Source: Antedon mediterranea
Taxonomy: Eukaryota; Echinodermata; Crinoidea; Comatulida; Antedonidae
Reading direction: 5' to 3'
Assembly (NCBI RefSeq): GCF_964355755.1
Contig: NC_092674.1
Location: 5,001 to 67,000 of the forward strand
DNA: 62,000 nucleotides
The notes below the pieces were generated by a model. That model was not told where the DNA came from and made no database searches. It saw nothing but the letters and a program-made list of their open reading frames with translations. The position numbers and the translations under genes are program-made. The stretch's first letter is position 1, and the number at the start of each line of letters is the position of its first letter. Positions 51,101 to 61,189 of the stretch are shown piece by piece.

Positions 51101-54100
51101 TCATGTATACCTATATGAGATCGTGGTCCTAGGTTCGAAATGCACCTAATAATTTTGTTTTGAGACGTCTGTAGCCTATTTTTAATATATTTATTTGTAC
51201 ACGAGTACCATACACAGCACCCATAGTCATAATGACATTGTGTCAGAGAAGATGCAATTAATTTAAGAGCATATTTAGTAATATATTTTTTATTTCTATT
51301 AAGAAATTTAAGTATACAATGAATTTTATTGATTACTTTCATACCTGTAGCTGTACCAGTCAGGTTCTGGTCAAGATCAATTCCAAGGTATGTGATTGAA
51401 GATTTAGCAGTTATGTTTTTATTATTACAGGTAATTTTCATTTCTGACTGTTTTCTACACATGGTTTTTGTACCAAATAAAATTGACTCCGTCTTACCAA
51501 AATGAAGGGATAATCTATTGTCAGAAAGCCACAGATTCAACGCTTGCAATTCATTACTTAGTCTGTTTTCAATATACTCTCGGTCTTTATTTGTGACCAA
51601 AAGGGCTGCATCGTCTGCATATAGCAACAACTCACAACCAACGGCCGATTCCATGTCGTTGACATATAGCAAAAATAGTAAGGGACCCAGAATAGATCCC
51701 TGGGGTATTCCACATTTGACGTCAAGAAATGTTGATTTAGTACCTTTTATGTCAACAACCTGGGATCTACCGTGGAGGTATGATTGCATCCATGACAGAG
51801 ATAGACTAGTAAAACCCATGGCCTTTAATTTATACAATAATATGTCGTGGTCTACTGTGTCGAACGCCTTTTGAAGGTCAATTATTATCATACCAGTCAT
51901 TTTCCCTTTATCCCATCCATTTCTAACAGAATCCGATAGATGTATTAGACATGTTTCTGTAGAAAATGAAGGTCTAAAACCTGATTGATAGGTATAAAGA
52001 AGTGATTGGTCGTTTAAGTAACTCATTAATTGATTATACATAATACGTTCTATAATTTTAGACACTGCAGATAGAATAGAAACGGGTCTATAGTTTCCAG
52101 CATATAATCGATCTTTCTTTTTGTAAATAGGCACTACCTTAGCAGATTTCCAATCAGAAGGGATATAACCGGTTGAAATAGATATATTTATAATATGGCT
52201 CAGTGGATGTAAGATAGCCAGAGCCCCATCTTTGAAAAATCTGGCAGGTACGGAATCTAAACCCGCACCTTTCTTACTATTTAAGTTGTTTATTATCGTT
52301 AGTACGGTTTGTTCATTTACTTCTTTAAAGGCAAATACACCTTTTTTATCTGCATAGTAATGTTTAACGTGGTTTTCATTGTAAGTATTAGATGAAGGAG
52401 GGAGTTTTTTAGGAGTATTAATGAAAAAGGAATTTAAATAGTCAGCAATCGAGCTTTTGTCATAAATTATTTTATCTTCACATTTTAGAGCAATGTTTTC
52501 AGATTTATTTTCTGTTCCGGTACCTAAACTTGTTAAAACATTCCATAATTTTTTGGGGTTATTTTTATTTTCATTTAGTTTGTCCGAAAAATAAGATGAC
52601 TTAGCTCTTTTTATTTTATATTTTACAGAAATTCTTAACTTTTTAAAGACAGTAAATATGTGCTCATTACGAGTTCTCTTAAATTTAGCTAAGCATTTAT
52701 CACGTTTAATGATCAGATCTCTAATTTCTGATGTGAACCATGGTTTGGAACGTTGTTTAATTCTTATTTCTTTTAAAGGAGCAACTTGGTTGATGGCATT
52801 CATCATTTTTAGTTTGAACCAGTCCCATGCAGTGCAGACATTTGTGCAATTTGTGATATCGGACCAATCTAATTCATTTAATTTAGAAGTAAGTAGTTCT
52901 GATGAGTATGATTTCATAGATCGTATTTTAATCGTCTTATGCCTCTTAATCGGGATTTTAACTATCTTTCTGGTGCAGTAAGTTATAAAATGATCACTGA
53001 CACCGTAAGGGATAATGATGATGATGATGTTGATAATGATATGATAAAAATTTGATGATAATAATAATTTGATGATGATAATAGTATGATGTTGGATATT
53101 AATGATTTTAAACAAGAATTAAAGCTTACTTTTTATGGAATTGATATAATTGTTCCCAGTTTGCAAACAGCACTTGTGTTTTTTCAACCAGAGCTGGTGG
53201 AATAAGATGAGTAAGTGTAGGATTGTGCATCTGGTCTATATATCCAGTAATGACTGCTTGCAGTTCAGTAACGTACAGTCTCTCAGTTTCTATCAATTCA
53301 TTCATAACATGCCTGATTTTAAAACAATAAAACATTCATTAAATTAAATATGGAATTAAATGGAACTGAGAACAAAGAAAATTGAAAATAAATTAGAATA
53401 AATAAACTGTGATTTTCACAAACAGTATTACTGATGTTAAATAGCATGCATGTTTTAATTAATGATTCTCTTAATTTAAGATATGGATAATTGTACTCCA
53501 CTCATTGTATACCGCAGTCATAAATATCAATTTCAAAATGTAACCTTTGACACAACCACCATTAATCATAAACAATTAGACTCAACCTCCTGTTGACCAT
53601 CTTTTACTTTCTCCATCTAGAAAATGCATTTAGCCTATTGTTTAAATAATTCAAAGATTTATTTGCCATTTACATCATGCTATCAATGAAATATTTGACA
53701 GATAATAGAGTAACCTTAGAGTCCAGTTGCCAATTTACACTAATATCATCTTCGATATCAACCATTCATAGTGATATTGATAGTAATATAATGGGTGCGT
53801 ACACCTAAATGACATACAGGGAGCTGACGGGGTATATTACAATACACTGAGTGAATTCTAAAAAGTCAATAAACTATTGAAAATTGAGTGATTGGATTAT
53901 TACTAAAATAAAAAAAAATCTAACTCGGCCAATGCTCACAACCGGTAAGAGACAGATTAAATGCAACAGATTAAATGCAACAGATTAAATGCAACAGATT
54001 AAATGCAACAGATTAAATGCAACCGCATTCAAAAATATCAACCAACTTTACTGTATGTTTCTTCTTTTTTTTTTTCAAAGAAATTATGACAAATTTCCAC

Positions 54101-55924
54101 AAAGATATCTCATGATAAACAACTTCCTAAAAAAGATATCACTATAATCTTTCTGATTATAGGCTCAATTGTCCCGAGGAGGAATACTGTACCAATTTTC
54201 TATGGAGTAGTACTGTTTTATTTAATAATCTGTCACAGGTAAAAGTTTAAATGTCATTTTGCGGCAGTTACTTATTCAATCTCTCTTAACTGTGTTTTAT
54301 TGTGCATAGTGACCATGTTATTATGAGACAATTTTAACTTTACAACATGGCAGAATTGTATGAAACCAAAAGAAGGATTGAATAAATGTCTCACCCTCTT
54401 TTTGAATTTAGTGAATCTCCTTCTTGACCACACAAATCAGCAGTTGATTCTTCAGAGTCTCTTAGTACCTCTATGTCCTGGTAAAATAATAATAATAATA
54501 CTAATTATAAAAAACTTTATGAGGAGATGACCAGTGAACATCATTCAGTCCATGCAACTGTTGTTTAGTGTGTGCATTAATGCATTCTCGATATTACAAA
54601 TATATATTTAAATCGAATATCAATATTTTACTCTCAAACACAATACAAGTAGATGAGTTAATATAGCCTTCTGGTAGCCACATTTCATCTACACACCCAG
54701 TATTGATCCTCTTGTCTATTCATCTTCTTACATAGAATATAAACAAAGGCTATATGATCAGTCTGGTACCATTATATACAATTACTATCACAAGAACCGT
54801 ACAAGCAGCAGTATCAGCAACAATACCACCTTCACTAACTAACACTAGTATCAATAATAATGATGATGTGCATGAGTGAATTTTAGACTCGTTAATTATT
54901 CTGTAGGGTTTATTTTCAAACAGTGTGTCTTTGTCAATGATGGTACTTTGTACTAATAATAATATTTCTGCAATAAAGCAATACTGTAATTGTAAAATAA
55001 TGCATACATAATAGAACAGAATGATGCATTGTCATGGTGATGAGGAGGGAAAGGCTTTGAACAAAGCTTTGTGTAAAGAAATATTCCTGATGGTTTAAAG
55101 ACTAATTAAAATGAAAATACATTAACATGAATAATTCCTCTAGCTGATATTGATTACATCTTGAATATTGCTGTTTATGCAAAATAGACTACTGGCAAAA
55201 AGATGTTGGATTATAAATTCTAAAAGTTCAACTTAATTTAATCATGGAGGAATTTTCCTCCATGATTTAATGCTTCATTTGCAGAAATCTCTTGTTTAAC
55301 ATCTAATCCTGTGCTATTATCTTTTATCATTTAGATTAAAAACAGATTTCTTTTGTGACATACTTTAACATTATATACTGACGACGACTGATAATTTAAA
55401 GATAATGTTGCCATACAAAATCTAAATTTTTTTTCGAAACAATTTATAATCCCTGTACTAGATGGTTTGAAAAAAAGAATATTTCCAAAATAACTTATAT
55501 CTACAAACCAGATGAACATTTTCAATCCAGTACTAGATGGTCTTATTAGTCATTTGGCCATACAATATGACAGAACCAGCATGTGCAATAAACAAATTAA
55601 ATGTAAATATTTTAAAACCTTGAAAATAGTGAATATTCTGAAATAAAATAATGGGTTAACCTTTTTAGCTGGTCTTGGAGTCCTTGGTAAGACTTTCTTT
55701 TTCTCCCTTAAAGGCGAGACAGGCTCAGACCTCCTCTGGCTCAAAGGTGATAACTTATTTGTGATTTGGTTTGGTTTTCTCATTTGTAGAGTAGTCTGTG
55801 GTGCAACCATTACTACTGGTTGTTGCCGCTCAAGCTTGGCAGCAATCTTCTTTAAACTTTCACGCCGTTTTTCAAACATATTCTTTACATCTTCCATTTT
55901 TGTTACAACTTCTGTCACAAGTGC
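41393..55924 (-). CDS. MCF2L: Dbl-family RhoGEF, MCF2/MCF2L (DBS)-like, 3' part, 12 exons
   Basis: Guanine-nucleotide exchange factor for Rho GTPases. Exons in transcript order: 55924-55661, 54477-54395, 53312-53130, 49512-49443, 45555-45457, 45175-45083, 43105-42779, 42667-42575, 42492-42414, 42308-42257, 42145-41962, 41626-41393. They sum to 1761 nt (586 aa plus stop) and all phases agree. Order: end of spectrin-like region, basic Pro/Ser linker, DH, PH, acidic Ser-rich linker, SH3, stop. The junction at 42779 uses the weak donor GTTCGT, fixed by alignment (KNKL then VQDLGITEHVKG). The 5' part (the CRAL-TRIO and spectrin regions usual in the family) lies beyond the right edge. MCF2 versus MCF2L cannot be split without a tree; the C-terminal SH3 favours MCF2L/DBS. 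Confidence 0.92.
42257..43105 (-). CDS. MCF2L: MCF2L-like exons: DH end and PH domain
   Basis: 43105-42779 encodes EMLKYSAAETG, FVNDSMHQIAITGFDG and LGKLLMQGSFYVWVEHKKG, then RFKKMQRHMFLYEKCILFCK, all closely matching human DBS. 42667-42575 reads GITEHVKGDRRKFELWLQDK. 42492-42414 reads VTWVKEIRELLHSQLEEEL, the C-terminal PH helix with its invariant Trp. 42308-42257 continues into a short helical linker (MKDLIEQKTHEIF). Confidence 0.93.
43345..44690 (-). mobile_element. Penelope-like element, 3' part with GIY-YIG endonuclease
   Basis: A 336-codon ORF (44670-43660, minus) starts inside the reverse transcriptase (KCVPFLDISLSIDKPGLSTS, thumb-side region) and runs through a Cys-rich segment (CNRNRCSTCNYVSC) into LVYCISCTKCNMLYIGETKC with RLGDRFVEHLRSI, the GIY-YIG nuclease motif of Penelope-like elements. 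It ends IIVKLSTLAPTGINVQFRS. The catalytic RT motifs upstream are lost, so the copy is 5'-truncated. The ORF lies in an intron of the MCF2L-like gene on the same strand and carries no premature stop over 336 codons, so the insertion is recent. The 3' end carries the hammerhead-like motif listed separately. Confidence 0.85.
43395..43448 (-). ncRNA. hammerhead-ribozyme-like motif at the Penelope 3' end
   Basis: The minus strand carries the core CTGATGA (43435-43429), a hairpin GGGC-TAT-GCCC (43427-43417), then GAAA (43416-43413). The palindrome ACATGT (43413-43408) could form stem III between two copies, and a GTT cleavage triplet follows. Flanks TTTTCAC before the core and GTTAAAA after the triplet pair as stem I with one mismatch. 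One extra U lies between the core and stem II. Penelope-like elements are known to carry hammerhead ribozymes of this minimal type. Activity is not shown. Confidence 0.55.
45083..53312 (-). CDS. MCF2L: MCF2L-like exons: DH (RhoGEF) catalytic domain
   Basis: 53312-53130 starts HVMNELIETERLYVTELQAV (CR1 of the DH fold) and ends QLYQFHK. The small 49512-49443 exon supplies FLVDLENCKSTPALVGRCFV. 45555-45457 has LYSIYCQNKPQAEVLRRECG, and 45175-45083 has LSAYLLKPVQRITKYQLLLK, the invariant CR3 helix that contacts the GTPase switch regions. All expected DH blocks are present, so the domain looks active. A full LINE and another LINE copy separate the first three exons. Confidence 0.93.
45843..46160. 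repeat. 15-bp minisatellite (GATAATAATTGATAT)n
   Basis: About 21 perfect copies of a 15-bp unit. The unit length is a multiple of three, so it yields a long spurious ORF of repeated IIIDM. Lies in an MCF2L-like intron. Confidence 0.96.
46400..46903. repeat. 45-bp minisatellite
   Basis: About 11 copies of a 45-bp unit, TTTAATTCATCTATTACATT then CCATTCCTTTTGTCTATTTATACTA in variants. One unit has a 3-nt insertion. The length permits ORFs on both strands, e.g. VIDELNSINRQKEWN repeats on the minus strand. A piece of the unit (CCTTTTGTCTATTTATAC) recurs at 49065-49082, on the far side of a LINE. Confidence 0.93.
46904..49063 (+). mobile_element. LINE with intact 5' end, internal duplication, 3' truncated
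   Basis: Plus-strand non-LTR retrotransposon, opposite to the host gene. After a ~280-bp leader, sequence from 47200 resembles the start of an endonuclease-RT polyprotein (HHRGCRGGRFKQR). The apurinic-type endonuclease includes VVVYVKDSIPYKVW, LIYHPPNSND, VITGDFN and LSDHRVVI. RT motifs KAPGPDDLPPWVFKEGAE and WKRANIVPIPKA follow, then the element stops before the catalytic FADD. A 245-bp direct duplication (47542 onward equals 47787 onward) breaks the endonuclease frame. It sits inside the 45-bp minisatellite. Confidence 0.85.
49565..50610. repeat. GATGATCACAATAAGATAG minisatellite / TGA microsatellite
   Basis: Roughly 17 units of about 55-60 bp made of GATATGATGATCACAATAAG, ATAGTGATGATAATGGTATG and variable (GATGAT)n tracts. 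Interrupted at 49677-49825 by a retroposon tail and bounded at the right by the LINE at 50611. Confidence 0.9.
49677..49826 (-). mobile_element. short retroposon 3' end
   Basis: About 150 bp of unrelated DNA inside the TGA minisatellite. On the minus strand it ends in tandem TTGACTTGACTTGACTT after AAATGATAATAAATGATAC, the look of a LINE/SINE 3' tail. It also holds GTGCTCCGCCAACAGAGC. It is a heavily 5'-truncated insertion; family unknown. Confidence 0.6.
50611..53115 (-). mobile_element. LINE with long intact ORF (RT), 5' truncated
   Basis: A 782-codon minus-strand ORF (53115-50767). It begins at the tail of the endonuclease (GVSDHFITYC; the first residues are read from microsatellite), then a basic region (KPWFTSEIRDLIIKRDKCL), then a complete RT: KGAGLDSVPARFFKDGA, YRPVSILSAVSKIIERIM, MIIIDLQKAFDTVDHDI, CGIPQGSILGPLLFLLYVND, LLLYADDAALL and YLGIDLDQNL. 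The C-terminal domain ends SLPYFVQSSSSLQLFKQRSK. The 3' UTR ends near 50611 with AATAAAGAAATATAAATA. No stop or frameshift, so the RT part is recent. YADD and the general layout suggest a CR1/Jockey-group element. Confidence 0.9.
53935..54022. repeat. 14-bp minisatellite
   Basis: Six copies of ACAGATTAAATGCA in an MCF2L-like intron. The last copy reads GCAACCGCA. Confidence 0.85.
54395..55924 (-). CDS. MCF2L: MCF2L-like exons: spectrin end and linker
   Basis: 55924-55661 encodes TKMEDVKNMFEKRRESLKKI, matching human VDDVCKMFSKRRDSLKKL at the end of the spectrin repeat. A basic linker rich in SP/TP follows (NKLSPLSQRRSEPVSPLREK). 54477-54395 encodes the acidic DIEVLRDSEESTADLC, ending SKRG and joining in phase to HVMNEL of the DH domain. 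The first of these exons begins in phase 0 after the acceptor CACATACCCAG. Confidence 0.88.
54480..55660. other. MCF2L-like intron
   Basis: Unique AT-rich intronic DNA. A short (AAT)n run lies near 54490 and two copies of CCAGTACTAGATGGT-like sequence lie near 55450-55540. No extra exon recognised. Confidence 0.5.
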
Positions 55925-57200
55925 CTGGGTATGTGAAAATAAGTATTAAGAAGTATTTGGAATAAAAATTGGGGTTATATATTTATTTATACATTAAAAA
56001 AATGATTAAAAATATTGTATAAAATGAGTTAGTGAAGGGTGCATATTACTCTTGTTGACACTCTCTTGCACACATACAGTTTCAGAAAGACCACAACATT
56101 CACAACAGGAATTTGTATTTAATTTAAAAATAGGTGAAGACTTGACTTTAGTATAAAAGGAAATATCTCACTATAAGTGTGATTGGTAAATACTGGGGCT
56201 TAGAAACAAATCCTACCATTTGGATACCTTAAATTGATTAGTTGTTCATTTTTAAAGATAGATTAGTAGTTTAATTATTCAGAAGAGTGTTATATTAGAG
56301 TGCTTTGAAAAAAATTATCATAAATAATACACATTTTACACAACTTTAGGCCTACAGTTAGACCATAGTAAACACAACAATATATATTTTTTAAATCTAC
56401 ATTTAACTTATATAAAATAATTGAATGAGAGCTAATGCTGTATTATGAATGTATTAGGATTAAGTAGGATTAGATTGGATTAGATCATGCCTATTGATTA
56501 GACTACCTGATTGCCCGTTTTTTGGTATATGGCCGCCTGACAATGACGTGTTGAACATCGTCTAGAGGGGGGCCGTCCGGCCCAGCTTGTACCATGCATG
56601 ATAGAATCCAAAACTTCTTTTGATGCTTTCTAACATTTAACTTACTCTTTTATATATTGACTCATTTCCCCTTTAAATCCGTCCGTCTCTGTATACCGAT
56701 ATAACCGCTGTTAAGACTCAGCCATTATGATAAATAGGGGTTTTTGATTGTTTTCACTACCCTAGATCAATCAATGAGTCATGCAATATTTCAACACAAC
56801 AGGTGATGGTCTTAAAAGCCAATTGTAATGGATTATTATCGTCATGGTTACAGTGGAACTATGAACGTATGATCATAGAACTTGTGTATAATAATTTTCA
56901 TAATTTATATAATCATAATTTAATTAATAAATAATATTGAATACAAAGTAAAATGTGTTTTTTGTCTGCTGTACATTGTCAGTACCGTATGTTATTACTC
57001 AATTATTATTTTAGAGTAGTTAGGCCCTATCAAAAAAACTATCCAAAAAAGAAACGTTGTTACTATAACAAAATAATATATAATAAACACCAAAATAATC
57101 ATCAATAAAATAGCATGATATCTGAAATTTTAAATCACAAAATAATGTTTTTTCATTTATTATTTGTTTTTTACCTACTGTTCACTTAAGTATGAATACC
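55925..57200. other. MCF2L-like intron
   Basis: AT-rich intronic DNA. A GC-richer patch at 56500-56600 (GGCCGCCTGACAATGACGTG, GGGGGGCCGTCCGG) may be an element end, but I cannot assign it. Confidence 0.45.
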
Positions 57201-57229
57201 ACCATATCTGCAGAAGCATCTTTTACCAA

Positions 57230-58035
57230 CACTTTTATGTAGATGGTTCAAGATTTTGTGAGTACTAAAGTTTACTAACAATACAGAGACGATGAATCAA
57301 TTCAATTACCTATTTCTGTAGATGGTTTAAGATTTTGTGAGTACTAAGGTTTGCTAACATTAACAGAGACTATGATCAATTCAATTACCTGTTTCTGTAG
57401 ATGGTTTAAGATTTTGTGAATATTAAGGTTTGCTAACAATAAAGAGACTATGATCAATTCAATTACCTGTTTCTGTAGATGGTTCATGATTTTGTGAGTA
57501 TTAAGGTTTGCTAACAATACAGAGACTATGATCAATTCAATTACCTGTTTCTGTAGATGGTTTAAGATTTTGTGAGTATTAAGGTTTGCTAACAATAAAG
57601 AGACTATGATCAATTCAATTACCTGTTTCTGTAGATGGTTCATGATTTTGTGAGTATTAAGGTTTGCTAACAATAAAGAGACTATGATCAATTCGATTAC
57701 CTATTTCTGTAGATGGTTCAATATTTTGTGAGTATTAAGGTTTGCTAACAATAAAGAGACTATGAATCAATTCAATTACCTGTTTCTGTAGATGGTTCAT
57801 GATTTTGTGAGTACTAAGGTTTGCTAACAATAAAGAGACTATGAATCAATTCAATTACCGTACCTATTTCTGTAGATGGTTTAGGATTTTGTGAGTATTA
57901 AGGTTTGCTAACAATAAAGAGACTATGAATCAATTCAATTACCTATTTCTGTACATGGTTCAAGATTTTGTGAGTACTAAGGTTTGCTAACAATACAGAG
58001 ACTATGATCAATTCAATTACCTGTTTCTGCATTAC
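57230..58035 (-). repeat. 78-bp minisatellite with splice-like ends
   Basis: About ten copies of a 78-bp unit. On the minus strand each reads TTGTTAGCAAACCTTAATAC, TCACAAAATCTTGAACCATC, TACAGAAACAG and then GTAATTGAATTG. Each unit thus has an AG followed by 47 stop-free nt (NLNTHKILNHLQKQ) and a GTAATT donor-like site. 78 is divisible by three, so a 26-residue repeat ORF runs through four copies (57691-57344). The right-most copy (about 58034) has a different exon-side sequence ending GTAATGCAGAAACAG. I cannot confirm a real exon here. Confidence 0.85.
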
Positions 58036-58187
58036 CCAGAAGCAGCAGCTCTGCTGGTCAATTTTAAAGTAATAAAAAATAATTCATATTTATTTGTTCA
58101 TATCATAAATGAAAGAAATAAAAAAAAGCTAAATCAATTTCATGCAAGCGATAATTTAGTCTAAAAAAATATTGAAATCCTATAATA

Positions 58188-59352
58188 TTTTAACTCTAAC
58201 CACAATCGGGAACCAAGCCAACACATTCAGCTTTACTCCCTAGCATCTTTAACTCTAACCCAAGCCAACACATTCAGCTTCACTCCCTAGCATCTTTTAA
58301 CTCAAACCCAAGCCAACACATTCAGCTTCACTCCCTAGCATCTTTTACCTCTAACCCAAGCCAACACATTCAGCTTCACTCCCTAGCATCTTTTAACTAT
58401 AACCCAAGCCAACACATTCAGCTTCACTCCCTAGCAACTTTTAACTCTAACCCAAGCCAACACATTCAGCTTTACTCCCTAGCATCTTTTAACTCTAACC
58501 CAAGCCAACACATTCAGCTTCACTCCCTAGCATCTTTTAACTCTAACCCAAGCCAACACATTCAGCTTCACTCCCTAGCATCTTTTAACTCTAACCCAAG
58601 CCAACACATTCAGCTTCACTCCCTAGCATCTTTTAACTCTAACCCAAGCCAACACATTCAGCTTCACTCCCTAGCATCTTTTAACTCTAACCCAAGCCAA
58701 CACATTCAGCTTCACTCCTTAGCATCTTTTAACTCTAACCCAAGCCAACACATTCAGCTTCACTCCCTAGCATCTTTTAACTCTAACCCAAGCCAACACA
58801 CATTCAGCTTTACTCCCTAGCATCTTTTAACTCTAACCCAAGCCAACACATTTAGCTTCACTCCCTAGCATCTTTTAACTCTAACCCAAGCCAACACATT
58901 CAGCTTCACTCCCTAGCATCTTTTAACTCTAACCCAAGCCAACACATTCAGCTTCACTCCCTAGCATCTTTTAACTCTAACCCAAGCCAACACATTCAGC
59001 TTCACTCCCTAGCATCTTTTAACTCTAACCCAAGCCAACACATTCAGCTTCACTCCCTAGCATCTTTTAACTCTAACCCAAGCCAACACATTCAGCTTCA
59101 CTCCCTAGCATCTTTTAACTCTAACCCAAGTCAACACATTCAGCTTCACTCCCTAGCATCTTTTAACTCTAACCCAAGCCAACACATTCAGCACTCCCTA
59201 GCATCTTTTAACTCTAACCCAAGCCAACACATTCAGCTTCACTCCCTAGCATCTTTTAACTCTAACCCAAGCCAACACATTCAGCTTCACTCCCTAGCAT
59301 CTTTTAACTCTAACCCAAGTCAACACATTTAGCTTCACTCCCTAGCATCTTA
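58188..59352. repeat. 47-bp minisatellite
   Basis: About 25 copies of a 47-bp unit, TTTAACTCTAACCCAAGCCA then ACACATTCAGCTTCACTCCC and TAGCATC. Sporadic changes include CTTTACTCCC and AAGTCAACAC, plus one copy with a 3-bp deletion and one with a 2-bp insertion. The AACTCTAACCC part resembles degenerate telomere-type sequence but is not a telomere repeat. Confidence 0.94.
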
Positions 59353-59507
59353 GGGCTAGAGGGCAATAACATCATAAGACTCAGCAAGCCTAATATTCTC
59401 TAGAATTTTTTTAATATAAAATAATAATTTTTAAAAGACTTGCAAAAAAATCGGTCAATGGAAAAATAGAACAATAAAACTAGATTGTACTAAAAAAAAA
59501 CAAAATC

Positions 59508-60285
59508 GATATTTTCTATTGCAATATCATGTACTATTTTCTATTGCAATATCATGTACTATTTTCTATTGCAATATCATGTATTATATAACACCTATAT
59601 AAATTCCTGTCATTTGATTGGATGAATGTGGGTCACATGGCATGCAATAGTACGCACTATTCAACGATCGTTAAATAGTACTTTTTGAAACATTTTTGTG
59701 TACGAAAAAAAAACGTCTAGATGTTATATAAAACAAATAATGAATGTTTTGTATTCGTGTAATGGTACAAATAATGGCACTTGGTGAATGATGAAAGGTT
59801 ATATCAACTCGGCTTTGCCTCGTTGATATAACCTTTCATCATTCACCTCGTGCCATTATTTGTACCATTGCACTCATAAACATTCATTATTTGTATACTA
59901 TTTTCTATTGCAATATCATGTACTATTTTCTATTGCAATATCATGTACTATTTTCTATTGCAATATCATGTACTATTTTCAATTGCAATATCATGTACTA
60001 TTTTCTATTGCAATATCATGTACTATTTTCTATTGCAATATCATGTACTATTTTCTATTGCAATATCATGTACTATTTTCTATTGCAATATCATGTACTA
60101 TTTTCTATTGCAATATCATGTACTATTTTCTATTGCAATATCATGTACTATTTTCTATTGCAATATCATGTACTATTTTCTATTGCAATATCATGTACTA
60201 TTTTTTATTGCAATATCATGTACTATTTTCTATTGCAATATCATGTACTATTTTCTATTGCAATATCATGTACTATTTTCTAAAA
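59508..60285. repeat. 25-bp minisatellite interrupted by a foldback insertion
   Basis: Two blocks (59508-59582, 3 copies; 59897-60285, about 16 copies) of the 25-bp unit TATTTTCTATTGCAATATCA-TGTAC. All three frames stay open on the plus strand, giving overlapping YYFLLQYHVLFSIAISCTIF-type ORFs with no coding meaning. Confidence 0.95.
59583..59896. mobile_element. foldback MITE in the 25-bp array
   Basis: A 314-bp insertion splitting the 25-bp array. It contains a large inverted repeat: the left arm (59734-59808) ends GAAAGGTTATATCAAC, and the right arm (59822-59892) starts GTTGATATAACCTTTC. Arms of about 70 nt also share GGTACAAATAATGGCAC and AATAATGAATG. The loop is TCGGCTTTGCCTC. The 150 bp to the left of the arms is not mirrored. 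Confidence 0.8.
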
Positions 60286-60796
60286 TGTAATAAGTAACAG
60301 ATAGTAGAACAAACATGAAGTGGGAGAAATTTTTTGGATTATTAAAATAAACTGTTAAAATGTTAATATTCACTGAATGTTGAAAAGTGCGATGCATATT
60401 ACTGTATACAAATTTACTTTTCACTCTTCAACAATTCACAAAATCACATAATAATATTGAAAAAAACAAAACAAAAACGGATTAATATTGCATGCATTAA
60501 TAATTAATAAAATATTGTAATTCAGCAGCGAAAGTGCACAATTAATTAAAGTACGAATTAGATATCTATAAACAATCTACAGAGGGTGCTGTTTAGTTTT
60601 ACAATGATGACAAATTGTTGTATTAGTCTTTTATATTGAGTTTTTCCGGTGGGTAAAACTTAATCATTGATGTACAATTTTGTCAACAAAATAAAACTCA
60701 AAAGCATGTCCTGCTTTCTTCCATGATACCATTTAAATAATTAAAATAAACACAATTTAAAATAATGTGTTTTCGTGCAAAATAAATAAAACAAAC
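60286..60796. other. intronic or upstream DNA, nothing recognised
   Basis: AT-rich unique DNA between the 25-bp array and the tentative exon. No feature seen. Confidence 0.5.
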
Positions 60797-60826
60797 CTCT
60801 GCATGTTCTCGCTGTGCCTGCTTACT
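60797..60826 (-). CDS. possible 30-nt exon of the MCF2L-like gene
   Basis: On the minus strand AAAATTTTAG precedes AGTAAGCAGGCACAGCGAGA with ACATGCAGAG, followed by GTTTGT. This would encode SKQAQREHAE in phase 0, which joins in frame to ALVTEVVTKMEDVKNMF of the 55924 exon and looks like spectrin-type helix. The short length and non-consensus donor make it tentative. Confidence 0.35.
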
Positions 60827-61129
60827 CTAAAATTAAAAACCAGAGTGAATATGAGGTGAAAGACGTTTTGTGTCTGGGACATATCCAGTACATGCAATTG
60901 ATTATAACTATGTACACTAATAACAAGCTTACTAAGCAAAAACTAAAGAAGTTATTATGATTGATTTAATTAACATTTTCTTGGCCCATGCATACTATGA
61001 GTATGAGGAGGTGGAACCATGAGCTACAACATGCACTAGAAGTAGAGAATAATAATGACAATTATTAAGCCAAACATATATAGGATGAATGAGGGTACGT
61101 TTATTGTAAATACATAATATAAAAATAAC

Positions 61130-61185
61130 GCTTAAAAAAGAACGACGTTTCGACTCCATCATGGGGTCATTATCAAGTCCAATGA
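61130..61185 (-). ncRNA. second hammerhead-like motif, compensated core
   Basis: On the minus strand GGAC, TTGATAA, a T, the hairpin GACCCCA-TGA-TGGAGTC, GAAA, then CGTC and GTTC (about 61181-61137). The palindrome ACGT would be a minimal stem III, GTC the cleavage triplet, and GGAC/GTTC stem I. The core differs from CTGATGA at two positions that pair in the fold (C3 to U, G8 to A), which keeps a U-A pair. It lies downstream of Penelope-like coding sequence, as expected for such elements. Confidence 0.4.
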
Positions 61186-61189
61186 ATAA

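Noticed and set aside
58188-59352. Array as interstitial telomere because of AACTCTAACCC
   Set aside because: The motif is not (CCCTAA)n; only a partial resemblance within a 47-bp unit.
59860-60297. Three overlapping ORFs of 115-145 codons
   Set aside because: All three frames of a 25-bp minisatellite are open; no coding evidence.
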